This document shows positions 1 through 7,733 of a stretch of DNA of 39,665 nucleotides, one piece after another. Both the position numbers and the translations under genes were made by a program. Every line of letters starts with the position of its first letter. Position 1 is the stretch's first letter. Source of the stretch: DASPTT01 sp035623275 (lineage in GTDB: Bacteria; Actinomycetota; Acidimicrobiia; Acidimicrobiales; UBA8190); the NCBI GenBank assembly GCA_035623275.1, contig DASPTT010000151.1, positions 1-39,665 on the forward strand. The letters are read 5' to 3'. The notes beneath the pieces are model-generated. The model had not been told where the DNA came from and made no database searches. It saw only the letters and a list, made by a program, of their open reading frames with translations.

Positions 1-1
1 C

Positions 2-184
2 ATCGGAGCCGATGGCAGCGTGTGGATCATCGGGACCAATGCAACGGTCGATGGTTACGGCATCTACCGATGGAACGGCGCGAACTGGTATCCCGTTGAT
101 GGAGGGGCGGTGAACGTTTCGGTCGACCAACACGGATATCCGTGGGTGACGAACGATCTCGCGAGCATCCTCCAGCGCAGCTAG
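2..184 (+). CDS. Tectonin-repeat (beta-propeller) protein, C-terminal fragment
   Basis: The frame is open from the window edge and ends at TAG 182-184, so only the last 60 residues are seen. They show two tectonin-style blades: a G-A-D-G-S-V-W-I-I-G strand, then G-I-Y-R-W-N-G-x-x-W, and a second D-Q-H-G-Y-P-W-V-T-N strand. The spacing of G-x-V/P-W and Y-R-W-x-G is typical of tectonin repeats, which form lectin-like beta-propellers and often sit in secreted or surface proteins. The N-terminus lies outside the window, so a signal peptide cannot be checked. The gene is followed by a repeat element that recurs near the other end of the window. Family assignment is by motif only. Confidence 0.6.
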   Translation: MGADGSVWIIGTNATVDGYGIYRWNGANWYPVDGGAVNVSVDQHGYPWVTNDLASILQRS

Positions 185-223
185 CTGACGCGACCTGACT
201 AGGACGAGGACGACGGCCAGGAC

Positions 224-292
224 CGACGGAGGCCATCCGGTATGTGCCCGGTGAGGTCACCCCGGCCCTGAGCCCACCCGCCCGGTAACGAC
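224..292. repeat. Left copy of a dispersed intergenic repeat
   Basis: The first 17 bases (224-240) are identical to 39339-39355, and the similarity continues with scattered mismatches to the AACGAC at 287-292 (39401-39406 in the other copy). By hand alignment it is roughly 80% identical over about 69 bp. It lies 40 bp after the tectonin stop codon. Function is unknown; it could be an insertion-sequence end or a small intergenic repeat. Confidence 0.55.
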
Positions 293-455
293 ACCTCAGG
301 ATGATGCCGGACGGCCCCACCCTCCCTGGGAGTCGTACCAGCGCGTTGCCTTCCCAACACCCGCTCGAAACGTGCCGATCCAGTGCTCCCGTACGGGCCG
401 GCAACTGCTCGGCGGAACGTGGAACGGCGAAGGCTCCTCTAACATCCTTCTGTCT

Positions 456-821
456 ATGGCAAGAAAGAAAGCCGCCAGGGAACTGGTCGAGGCTAGCTCC
501 GACCTCATCGAATCCACGGACGACCTCCGAGCAGTCCTCCTTCGGTTCAAGAGGCGCATCGCCGACCTCCAGGCGGTCGCTCAGGGAGAAGGCGGCGTCT
601 CTCTGGTCGAGGCGGTCGAAGACGCACGTGGCGATGTGATGCGGGCCCAGGTCACTGACGCGTTGGAGGTCTTCGAGACGGCTCGGCATCGAGTCCGAGT
701 CGCCATGATCCGCCTCGCAATCGAGCAGGGTTCGAATGCAAGTGCGGTCGGACGATCAATCGGGATCTCTCGCCAGTTGGCCTACCGTCTTGCCTCCGAG
801 GTGAAGTCCAACAACTCCTGA
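456..821 (+). CDS. Small HTH-like hypothetical protein
   Basis: A 121-residue protein. The N-terminal two thirds (residues about 1-90) is charged and helical, probably a coiled coil. The C-terminal 30 residues (N-A-S-A-V-G-R-S-I-G-I-S-R-Q-L-A-Y-R-L) look like the turn and recognition helix of a helix-turn-helix, as in small DNA-binding or resolvase-like proteins. An upstream ATG at 372 exists, but the start at 456 is preferred because a TAACAT -10-like box sits at 440-445. That would make the message nearly leaderless, as in several other genes here. It stands alone between a repeat and the SDR/DUF2255 pair. No family is recognised with certainty; a DNA-binding role is inference. Confidence 0.6.
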   Translation: MARKKAARELVEASSDLIESTDDLRAVLLRFKRRIADLQAVAQGEGGVSLVEAVEDARGDVMRAQVTDALEVFETARHRVRVAMIRLAIEQGSNASAVGRSIGISRQLAYRLASEVKSNNS

Positions 822-1032
822 GGTGGGGGCGCCTGCCAATAGTGCATGAGTCTCGACCGCAGGAAATGTGCCGATGCAGCGCCCCTGGCCTGTCCGGCCA
901 CCCGTCCGACGCCCTGCGAGCGTGATCCCGAGCGGTTCGGGGTCCCTGACCTGGTCCGGCCGTGTATCCCAGGGGGCGAAGGATCCGGCAGGGCGGTCCC
1001 GCCGAGCAACTTCGCTGACCTCGGCTGCCCCT

Positions 1033-1863
1033 CTATGACGTGGGCGCGAGGTCGCCGAAGAAGTAGGAGGCGGTGACCCCTCCGTCGATGAGGAAGTCGC
1101 TGCCCGTGATGAACGCCCCGTCTGGACCCATGAGGAGCGCGCCCACCGCGGCGACTTCGTCCGGCGTTCCGGCTCGACCGGCTGGCGACAGCTTGAGCAT
1201 GCGCCGATAGCCCTCACCGCGCGGACCGGTCAGCTCGTCCTTGGCCAGCGGGGTGATGATGATGCCGGGGCTGATGGTGTTCACCCGGGCGCCCCGCTTG
1301 CCCCAGCGAACGGCCTCGGCCATCACCCGGAGCGAGTTGGCGCGCTTGGCCAGTTGATAGGCATGGAGGGTGTCGGTGACCCGGTCGGGTTGCAGCATGG
1401 GCAGGGCCAGCAGCTCGTCGGTCGGCGTGGTGGCGAGCGCAACGTCCTGCTCGGCCGTGAGGGCACCAAGCCGGTGCCCGGACTGCGACGCGATGATGAG
1501 ACCGGACCCGCCCGAGGCGATGACGTTCCCGAACTCCTCGAGCACGAGCGCCGTGCCGTACAGGTCGACGGCGAGAATCGCCTCCGGCGGCGCCTGGCTG
1601 GGCGAGACGCCAGCCGCGTGGATGACCCCTGTCACCTCTCCCAGCGCGGTGGCCGTCCCGACAAGCGCATGCACCGAGTCGCGTGAGGAGACGTCGACGG
1701 TGGCGGTGCTCACGTCGAAACCGACGTCGGCCAACACCCCCGCCGCCGCATCGGCGTTGGCTTGACGGAGATCGGCGAGCACGACGTGCTTCCCTGAGCT
1801 GACTCGGCGGGCTATCGCCACGCCGATCTGCCCGGTGCCGACGACGACGATGACGTCGCTCAT
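1033..1863 (-). CDS. SDR family oxidoreductase
   Basis: A 276-residue short-chain dehydrogenase/reductase, probably NAD(P)H-dependent; the substrate is unknown. The Rossmann glycine motif is V-G-T-G-Q-I-G at residues about 7-13, followed by an acidic residue in V-V-L-A-D that suggests NAD preference. The catalytic Y-x-x-x-K is in H-A-Y-Q-L-A-K, and the C-terminal S-P-G-I-I-x-T-P and I-D-G-G-V motifs are classical. The region around the catalytic Ser carries an insertion (about 25 residues between the S-Q-S-G strand and the catalytic Tyr). The start at 1863 has a strong Shine-Dalgarno (AAGGAGGT) and overlaps the upstream DUF2255 stop as ATGA, so the two are translationally coupled. Confidence 0.9.
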   Translation of the reverse strand: MSDVIVVVGTGQIGVAIARRVSSGKHVVLADLRQANADAAAGVLADVGFDVSTATVDVSSRDSVHALVGTATALGEVTGVIHAAGVSPSQAPPEAILAVDLYGTALVLEEFGNVIASGGSGLIIASQSGHRLGALTAEQDVALATTPTDELLALPMLQPDRVTDTLHAYQLAKRANSLRVMAEAVRWGKRGARVNTISPGIIITPLAKDELTGPRGEGYRRMLKLSPAGRAGTPDEVAAVGALLMGPDGAFITGSDFLIDGGVTASYFFGDLAPTS

Positions 1864-2258
1864 GAGGACCTCCTTGCCTCCGCGACGGGCCGGTCCAGGC
1901 GGACGGTCACAACATGAGCGCCCGGTCCCGTGACATGACCCACGATGGTTGCGCCGTAGCGGTCGTACTTGGCGTGGTACGCGGCATCGACCTGCGGGTT
2001 CATCGCCGGTGCGGCGGTCGAGAACTCGACCTCGGCGTCGACGCCCCCGGCCCCGATGCGGCCAGACCCGCTTGCTAGTGCATGGCGGTACCACGGCCGG
2101 TCCGGTCCACCCGCCGAGCGGACGTAGAGGTCATCGCCGACCCGGACGACCCACATCGTCGTGTACGGCCGCAGGGTCCCGTCGCTGCGGCGAGAAGCCA
2201 GCCGAAGCTCGTCGGCGCCGCCGATGCGCCCTAGCTCCTCATCGGTCCAGCCACTCAC
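1860..2258 (-). CDS. DUF2255 family protein
   Basis: A 132-residue protein with a GTG start at 2258. The sequence W-T-D-E-E-L through L-x-L-A-S-R-R-x-D-G-T-L-R-P-Y-T-T-M-W-V-V-R-V-G-D-D-L-Y-V-R-S is the core of DUF2255, a split-barrel flavin- or F420-binding-like fold related to deazaflavin-dependent nitroreductases. The enzymatic role of the family is not established. It is the first gene of a two-gene unit with the downstream SDR (ATGA overlap), so a shared redox pathway is likely but is inference. No clear ribosome binding site precedes the GTG. Confidence 0.8.
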   Translation of the reverse strand: MSGWTDEELGRIGGADELRLASRRSDGTLRPYTTMWVVRVGDDLYVRSAGGPDRPWYRHALASGSGRIGAGGVDAEVEFSTAAPAMNPQVDAAYHAKYDRYGATIVGHVTGPGAHVVTVRLDRPVAEARRSS

Positions 2259-2382
2259 AGCGACCGACCCGGATCAGGGTCGATGCGCTCGACAACAATG
2301 CGGTTGGACGTCACCAGGGCAGCCTGCCACGACCGTCCTGGAAGTGGCTTCGATCCAGCGCTACTCGGGTTAGCTTCAGTTA

Positions 2383-2553
2383 GTGGCGTGGGCTCTCGTG
2401 GTGGCCGGTGCGATCCTGGTTGTCTTCACCTTCCTGCTGGCCTTCACCATCTACGGCGAAATCGCCCTCGTCCTCGGCGTTGCGTGCCTTGTATCGGGCA
2501 TCTGGATCATGGCCAGGAAGCCCCCTAATGAGGCAGGCGGGCCCGCACGGTAA
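2383..2553 (+). CDS. Small membrane protein
   Basis: A 56-residue reading frame with a GTG start and TAA at 2551-2553. It encodes two hydrophobic segments (residues about 2-23 and 27-43) separated by a Y-G-E turn, then a short charged tail with M-A-R-K-P-P, as in minimal two-TM proteins. No Shine-Dalgarno is visible, but a TAGCTT -10-like box lies at 2371-2376, six bases before the GTG, matching the leaderless pattern of other genes here. No family is recognised. It is isolated between the DUF2255 gene and an integrase remnant. Confidence 0.45.
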   Translation: MAWALVVAGAILVVFTFLLAFTIYGEIALVLGVACLVSGIWIMARKPPNEAGGPAR

Positions 2554-2568
2554 GTGCCTCGGGTGTGG

Positions 2569-2985
2569 TCACCCATCGCTCAGCCCGAGCCTGCGACGAA
2601 TAGCGCTGACGATGTAGCTGGCGTGGCGGTCCAGGTTGTTCTTGGCCCGGTCGTATCGGGTCGTGGTCCTCGGGTCGGCATGGCGGGCGGCGATCTGGAC
2701 GTCCCCCAGTGACACCCCGGCATCGAGGGCCGCGGTAATGAAGCTGTGGCGCAGCGAGTTTGCGAGATCCGCTTGGTGATCCCTGCGCCTTTGGCCAGTC
2801 TTCGGACGATCCGGGTAGCGGCGTGGCGGTTGAGCCGGTTGCCCGCCCTCGTCAGGAGCAGGGGCCGCTCTGGCGCTCCCCAACAACCAGCTCCAGGGTC
2901 CTGGCCACCCGGGGCGGGAGGGGCATCAGGGCGGGCTTGGAGCCCTTGCCGACGAAGCGGATGGTTCGATGCCCTCGCTCGGTCG
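2569..2985 (-). pseudogene. Tyrosine recombinase/phage integrase remnant (N-truncated, two frameshifts)
   Basis: Three successive reading frames on the minus strand together give the catalytic half of a tyrosine recombinase. About 2983-2860 encodes R-T-I-R-F-V-G-K-G-S-K (beta-hairpin Lys region), about 2879-2760 encodes P-L-L-L-T-R-A-G-N-R-L-N-R-H, and about 2766-2569 encodes S-L-R-H-S-F-I-T, A-A-R-H-A-D and the nucleophile region T-T-T-R-Y-D-R. The N-terminal core-binding domain and first catalytic Arg are absent. The conserved His before L-R-H is Asn. The fragment begins about 10 bp from the 3' end of tRNA-Leu, a classical integration site, so it is probably the scar of an integrated element. 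It is almost certainly inactive. Confidence 0.8.
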
Positions 2986-2992
2986 AGTTGGT

Positions 2993-3079
<87 letters not shown>

Positions 3080-3346
3080 TAGTGACCAATCCAGGTTAGC
3101 GGACACCCTGGTGGGCCCTTCCCGACGTGCGCGCGTGACCGAGGCTGGGATCGGCGGTCGAGCGACGGTCGGGGCTCGGCGCCCGCGCCGCCGAGCGCCG
3201 CGCGCGACGCGGAGCCGGGCCCCGGCGGCGGGTCCCGGAGGGGAGGCCGAAGGCCCAGGTCACGCGCCGTCTCTCCCCGTGCCGTCCTCAGCACGCGGCG
3301 TCCACCACGAGGGGTCGTGCCACCCCGGACGGGGACCCTGCGCCAG

Positions 3347-3352
3347 TAGGCT
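3347..3352 (+). promoter_or_regulatory. -10-like TAGGCT before fhaA
   Basis: TAGGCT ends 11 bases before the fhaA ATG and no Shine-Dalgarno intervenes, so the transcript would start only a few bases upstream of the start codon. No convincing -35 is seen. Confidence 0.4.
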
Positions 3353-3363
3353 GTGCCACCACG

Positions 3364-4020
3364 ATGGGACTCCAACAATTCGAGCAGCGCATCGAGCGCC
3401 TGGTCGAAGGTGCCTTCACCCGGGGTCTGCGCGGGGGCCTCCAGCCGGTCGAGATCGGTAGGCGGCTCACGCGCGAGATGGACCTGAAGCGCCGGGTGGG
3501 GGTGCGAGGCCTGACCGCGCCCAATGTCTTCGTCGTCACCCTGTCGACGACCGACGCGGCGCGCTTCGAGAGCTTCCTCGACGCCTTGGCCCGCGAGCTC
3601 GGCGACGCCGCCCGGGAGCACGCAAGGACCGAGGGCTACGAGTTCCTCGGGCCCGTCGAGGTCGAGGTCCAGAGCGACGACTCCCTGAAGCCGGGCCGCT
3701 ACACCGTGCGCGCCGAGATGCGAGAGGGTGTGATGGGGCTGCCGGCCGCCTCGCTCATCCTGCCCGACGGCTCGCGCATCGCCCTGGGGGAGGAGCCCAT
3801 CGTGATCGGGCGGATGCCGGAGTGCTCGGTGGTGCTCACGGATCCCAACGTGAGCCGCCGGCACGCGGAGGTCCGACGCCGCGGGAGCGACGTGGTGGCG
3901 GTGGACCTCCAGTCCACCAACGGCACCAGGGTGAACGGCCTCCCCATCCGGGAGCGGGTCCTCGAGGACGGGGACGACATCACCGTGGGCACGACCATCC
4001 TCCGCTTCCAGAGCTCGTAG
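3364..4020 (+). CDS. fhaA: FhaA-like protein (DUF3662 + FHA domain)
   Basis: A 218-residue cytoplasmic phosphothreonine-binding protein. Residues 1-115 are the DUF3662/FhaA N-terminal domain (M-G-L-Q-Q-F-E-Q-R-I-E-R-L-V-E-G opening; P-V-E-I-G-R-R-L-T-R-E-M). Residues about 128-218 are an FHA domain with I-G-R, S-R-R-H-A-E and S-T-N-G-T-x-V-N motifs. In mycobacteria FhaA is bound by PknB-phosphorylated partners and helps control peptidoglycan precursor export. It is shorter than mycobacterial FhaA because the long Pro/Gly-rich linker between the domains is missing. It is the first gene of the cluster; fhaB begins 19 bp downstream. Confidence 0.93.
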   Translation: MGLQQFEQRIERLVEGAFTRGLRGGLQPVEIGRRLTREMDLKRRVGVRGLTAPNVFVVTLSTTDAARFESFLDALARELGDAAREHARTEGYEFLGPVEVEVQSDDSLKPGRYTVRAEMREGVMGLPAASLILPDGSRIALGEEPIVIGRMPECSVVLTDPNVSRRHAEVRRRGSDVVAVDLQSTNGTRVNGLPIRERVLEDGDDITVGTTILRFQSS

Positions 4021-4039
4021 GGCGACCGAACATCCCGCC

Positions 4040-4525
4040 ATGGTGCTGCTCGCCGCGCCCTCGTTGGACAACCAGAACCTTCTGCGGGCCCTGGAGCTCC
4101 TGGTCGTCGCGCTCATCTGGCTGTTCTTCTTCCGGGTCATCCGCGCCGTATGGGTGGAGATCCGCCCGCCCCGGACCCGGGGCGGCGGCGCGGAGGCGTC
4201 GGCGGCGGCAGCCGGCGGCGGCAGGCGTGAGCGCCGGAGCCTGCGCCTCAAGGTGATCGAGCCCGAGGACAAGCGCGGTGAACTGTTCGACCTCGGCGAC
4301 GAGCTGACCATCGGCCGGGCCGCCGGCTGCGGTGTGCGCGTGGACGACTCCTACACCTCTGCGCTCCATGCCCGCCTGTTCCGCCGTGACGGGACCCTGT
4401 GGGTCGAGGACCTCAGCTCCACCAACGGCACGTGGGTGAACGCAGCGCGCATCGACGCCGCCACGCGGCTCGGGCGCGGCGACCTCCTGCAGGTGGGCGG
4501 CACCGTCTTCGAGGTGTCGCGATGA
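4040..4525 (+). CDS. fhaB: FhaB/FipA-like membrane-anchored FHA protein
   Basis: A 161-residue protein. One N-terminal transmembrane segment lies at residues about 17-37 (L-E-L-L-V-V-A-L-I-W-L-F-F-F), followed by a basic Pro/Ala/Gly-rich linker and a C-terminal FHA domain (I-G-R-A, S-A-L-H-A-R, S-S-T-N-G-T-W-V-N). In the canonical FHA motif the His after the Ser loop binds structure, and it is present. FhaB (FipA) homologues link the PASTA kinase to cell division through phospho-Thr recognition. Its stop overlaps the pstP start as ATGA, indicating translational coupling. Confidence 0.92.
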   Translation: MVLLAAPSLDNQNLLRALELLVVALIWLFFFRVIRAVWVEIRPPRTRGGGAEASAAAAGGGRRERRSLRLKVIEPEDKRGELFDLGDELTIGRAAGCGVRVDDSYTSALHARLFRRDGTLWVEDLSSTNGTWVNAARIDAATRLGRGDLLQVGGTVFEVSR

Positions 4526-6153
4526 CGATCCTGCGCTCGGGCTCGGCCACCGACGTCGGCCGGGTACGGGCCATCAACGAGGACCAGGCCCTGGAGGGCG
4601 CCACCCTGTTCGCCGTGGCCGACGGCATGGGGGGCCACGCGGGCGGCGACGTGGCCGCGCAGACCGCCATCAGCGCGCTCCAGCAGGGCTTCGGCTCCCA
4701 GCCCTCGCCCAACGGGCTGCTGCAGGCCGTGCGCGACGCGAACCAGGCGGTGTGGGAGCGCAGCCAGTCGGACCCGGACCTGCGCGGCATGGGGACCACG
4801 CTCACGACCATTGGGCTGGTCTCCACGGGCGAGGGCGACCACTTGGTACTTGCCAACGTGGGGGACTCACGTGCCTACCGGTACCGGGCGGGCCGCCTGG
4901 AGCAGCTGACCGTCGACCACTCCGTGGCCGAGGAGCTGGTGGCCCGCGGCGAGTTGACGCCGGCACAGGCCGACGTCCACCCGCACCGCCACATCCTCAC
5001 GCGCGCCCTCGGGGTGGGGCCCGAGGTGGACGTCGACATCTGGGACGTGTCGCCGCGCCAGGGCGACCGGATCCTGCTGTGCTCGGATGGGCTCACCAAC
5101 GAGCTCTCCGACGACGAGATCATGGTCCTGCTGGGGTCGGTGCCCGATCCCCAGGAGGCGGCCGAGACGCTGGTGGCCAGGGCCAACGCGTCGGGGGGCA
5201 ACGACAACATCACGGTTGTGCTGGTCGACGTCCTGGTGGCCGACGGCGAAGCGGACGACGGGACCGGCGCGGGCGTGGCCATGGCGACCGACGCGGCGGA
5301 CCGGGCCGGTTCGACACCACCGCCGGGCGTGGCCGCGGATCCTGGGGATGGAGGTGCGGAGGGTCTCGCCGGCGCGGCAGGCACGGTGGGCGCGGCCGGT
5401 GCGGCGGGTCTCACGGGCGCGATCGGCACGGCACCGGCCGGCGAGGGGTCCGTCAACGACGGGGACGGCACCCGGGGCTCGGTGGCCACCCTGTCGAGTG
5501 CCACCATCCCCGCGGGCCTCCTCGACGGGCCACCTCCCCAGGTCGACACCACGCCCGCACGGCGCCTGGACCGCAAGGGCCGGCCCAAGCGGCCGAGGCG
5601 GATCACCCTGCGGGTGATCCTGTTCGTGCTGCTCCTGGCCGGTGTCGGTGTGGCCGCGTGGTCGCTGGTGCGCTGGTATGCGAACTCCTCCTACTACGTG
5701 GGGCTCACCTACGAGCCCTCGCTGGCGGGGTGCCCGCCGGGGGCGTCCGGGGACCCGCGCTGCCAGGAGGTCGTGATCTACCAGGGCCGCGCCGGCGGCG
5801 TGCTCGGCATCCAGCCCAAGATCGTCCGCCACACCGGGGTCTCCCTCGCCCAGGTGCCGGCGGCGGCGCTGCTGCTGGTGCCCAACGTGAAGAGCAACGT
5901 CGAGGAGCCGTCGCTCAAGGCGGCCGACAGCTACGTCCTCGGGCTCAAGTGCCAGGCCAACCTGGTGGCCCCCGTGGGCGCACCCGTCTTCCCCGACGTC
6001 GTCGACGAGTGCGCGAAGACGTCGCTGCCACCGTCGACCTCGACCACCACCGGGCCCGGGGGGAGCACGCGGGGGCCCGGCACGACCACCACCACGTCGC
6101 ACGCGCTCGGCGGGCGCGTGGCGCGGGTGCCGGCGCAGGGCCAGGTGGCCTGA
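4522..6153 (+). CDS. pstP: PP2C-family Ser/Thr phosphatase PstP
   Basis: A 543-residue enzyme that dephosphorylates Ser/Thr kinase targets including PknB. Residues 1-240 form the PP2C domain with metal-binding motifs R-x-x-N-E-D (residues 16-21), A-D-G-M-G-G-H (about 33-39), V-G-D-S-R-A-Y, C-S-D-G-L-T and G-G-N-D-N. A low-complexity linker follows and includes eight consecutive Gly-X-Y triplets (residues 281-304, nucleotides 5362-5433). One transmembrane segment lies at about 363-382, then an extracytoplasmic domain and a Thr-rich tail. The layout matches actinobacterial PstP. It overlaps fhaB (ATGA) and its TGA shares a base with the pbpA ATG, leaving no room for the rodA gene usually found next. 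Confidence 0.95.
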   Translation: MTILRSGSATDVGRVRAINEDQALEGATLFAVADGMGGHAGGDVAAQTAISALQQGFGSQPSPNGLLQAVRDANQAVWERSQSDPDLRGMGTTLTTIGLVSTGEGDHLVLANVGDSRAYRYRAGRLEQLTVDHSVAEELVARGELTPAQADVHPHRHILTRALGVGPEVDVDIWDVSPRQGDRILLCSDGLTNELSDDEIMVLLGSVPDPQEAAETLVARANASGGNDNITVVLVDVLVADGEADDGTGAGVAMATDAADRAGSTPPPGVAADPGDGGAEGLAGAAGTVGAAGAAGLTGAIGTAPAGEGSVNDGDGTRGSVATLSSATIPAGLLDGPPPQVDTTPARRLDRKGRPKRPRRITLRVILFVLLLAGVGVAAWSLVRWYANSSYYVGLTYEPSLAGCPPGASGDPRCQEVVIYQGRAGGVLGIQPKIVRHTGVSLAQVPAAALLLVPNVKSNVEEPSLKAADSYVLGLKCQANLVAPVGAPVFPDVVDECAKTSLPPSTSTTTGPGGSTRGPGTTTTTSHALGGRVARVPAQGQVA

Positions 6154-7634
6154 TGGCGAGCCGGATCCGGTGGCTCGGCGCCTTCCTGCTCCTGTGCTTC
6201 GCGATCCTGTTGCTGCAGCTGAGCAACATCCAGGTCGTCCAGGCGCACAAGTACGCCACCGCCCCGGCCAACCCGGCGGTGATCGCGGCGCGCGAGATCC
6301 AGCCTCGAGGGATCATCCAGAGCGCCGACGGCATCGTGCTGGCCCAGTCGGTGGCCGCCACCGGTCACGGGTCGTACAAGTACCAGCGCCAGTACCCGAC
6401 GGGCCCCCTGTTCTCCCAGATCGTCGGCTACCTGTCGACCAACTACGGCGCCACCGGCGTGGAGTCCTCCTACAACCAGTACCTGGTGGCCCACAACAAG
6501 CCGGTCAAGACCCTGGGCGACCTCCTCACCACCACCACGGTGACCGACACGGTGACCCTGACGATGTCGAGCGTCCTTCAGCAGGAGGCGGTCAAGGCCC
6601 TGGCGGGGCGCAACGGGGCCATCGTGGTGCTCGACCCGAGCACCGGCGCGGTCGAGGCCATGTACTCGAACCCGACGTTCGACCCCAACCCGCTCACGGT
6701 GAACAGTGCCGCAGTCCAGGCGGCGGCTTTCAAGGCCATCAACACCCGCGACCCGGTCACCGGTTTCGCCCCCGCGGTGTCGCTCGCCTACCAGGACATC
6801 TTCCCGCCGGGGTCCACGTTCAAGACCGTGACCACCGCCGCCACCTACGACCACGCGCCCCCGCTGGTGAACACGCCCATGCCGGGGTTCTCCTGCATCC
6901 CCCCGCACTACTTCGGCGGCCAGACCACGCCGCTGTGCAACTACGGCGCGTCCTACTGCGGCGGGACGATCGCCGTCATGCTCCCGCCCTCGTGCGACAC
7001 CGGCTACGCCATCCTCGGGACCAGGGTGGGTGCGCCCTCGATGGCCGCCGAGGCCAACGCCTTCGGCTTCAACCAGCAGCCGCCCATCGACCTGCCCCAC
7101 AGCGCCTTCCAGGTGTCGCAGTTCCTCCAGCCGGCGTGCTATCAGGGCGCGCAGGTGTACCTGGCCTTCTCGTCCATCGGCCAGAAGTGCACCATCGCCA
7201 GCCCGTTGCAGATGGCGCTGGTGGCGGCGGCCTTCGCCGACGACGGGTCGATCATGACGCCCCATGTGGTCCAGCAGGTGCGCGACTCCCAGGGTTCGCT
7301 GGTGACGACCTACCGTCCCACCACGTGGCTCACGGCGACGTCGCCGGCCACGGCGGCGGCGGTCACCAAGCTCATGGAAGAGGTCGTCCAGTACGGCACG
7401 GCGTCAGGGGTCGGCTTCCCGCCCCAGGACCAGGTGGCGGCCAAGACGGGAACGGCGCAGGTGGGCGTGGGCAACACGGCCACCACCGACTGGATGATCG
7501 CCTTCGCCCCCGCCAGTCACCCCAAGGTGGCCATCGCGGTGGTCATTCCCAACCAATCCCTCTCCGCCACCGGCGCCGAGGTCTCGGGGCCCGTCGTCAA
7601 CCAGATGATCCAGGCGGCGTTGGCGCTGCCATGA
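6153..7634 (+). CDS. pbpA: Class B penicillin-binding protein PbpA
   Basis: A 493-residue peptidoglycan transpeptidase anchored by an N-terminal transmembrane helix (residues about 6-26). The dimerisation region follows (A-R-E-I-Q-P-R-G-I-I), then the transpeptidase domain with S221-T-F-K224 (nucleophile), S280-C-D282 in the position of the SxN motif, and K431-T-G433. The Asp in place of the usual Asn of SxN is unusual. The gene starts at the ATG inside the pstP stop (TGATG), although the frame is open upstream. PbpA normally works with the SEDS polymerase RodA, which is missing from this cluster. Mycobacterial PbpA is regulated by the PASTA kinase encoded downstream. Confidence 0.94.
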   Translation: MASRIRWLGAFLLLCFAILLLQLSNIQVVQAHKYATAPANPAVIAAREIQPRGIIQSADGIVLAQSVAATGHGSYKYQRQYPTGPLFSQIVGYLSTNYGATGVESSYNQYLVAHNKPVKTLGDLLTTTTVTDTVTLTMSSVLQQEAVKALAGRNGAIVVLDPSTGAVEAMYSNPTFDPNPLTVNSAAVQAAAFKAINTRDPVTGFAPAVSLAYQDIFPPGSTFKTVTTAATYDHAPPLVNTPMPGFSCIPPHYFGGQTTPLCNYGASYCGGTIAVMLPPSCDTGYAILGTRVGAPSMAAEANAFGFNQQPPIDLPHSAFQVSQFLQPACYQGAQVYLAFSSIGQKCTIASPLQMALVAAAFADDGSIMTPHVVQQVRDSQGSLVTTYRPTTWLTATSPATAAAVTKLMEEVVQYGTASGVGFPPQDQVAAKTGTAQVGVGNTATTDWMIAFAPASHPKVAIAVVIPNQSLSATGAEVSGPVVNQMIQAALALP

Positions 7635-7683
7635 GGACGCACCGGCCCGCGACCACAGCGCGGCACCACAGGAAGGAACTGAC

Positions 7684-7728
7684 GTGACCATTGACGAGGG
7701 CGGCACGATGCACGGACCTAGGCTCTGA
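7684..7728 (+). CDS. Possible 14-residue leader peptide upstream of pknB
   Basis: A GTG at 7684 is preceded by a strong Shine-Dalgarno (AGGAAGGA, 7 bases away) and opens a 14-codon frame ending at TGA 7726-7728, six bases before the pknB ATG. Its end overlaps the TAGGCT box proposed as the pknB -10. The ribosome binding site is better than those of most real genes here. It may be a leader or coupling peptide, or the eroded start of a lost gene such as pknA. No protein evidence exists. Confidence 0.3.
   Translation: MTIDEGGTMHGPRL
7719..7724 (+). promoter_or_regulatory. -10-like TAGGCT before pknB
   Basis: TAGGCT ends nine bases before the pknB ATG, with no Shine-Dalgarno between. It is identical to the fhaA box and could give a separate, nearly leaderless pknB transcript. 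A TTGACG at 7691-7696 is too far (22 bp) for a good -35. Confidence 0.4.
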
Positions 7729-7733
7729 CCGCC

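Noticed and set aside
4752..6152. Long in-frame extension upstream of pbpA
   Set aside because: The translated part is Arg/Gly/Pro-rich and lies inside pstP in another frame. PbpA similarity begins with the transmembrane segment right after ATG 6153.
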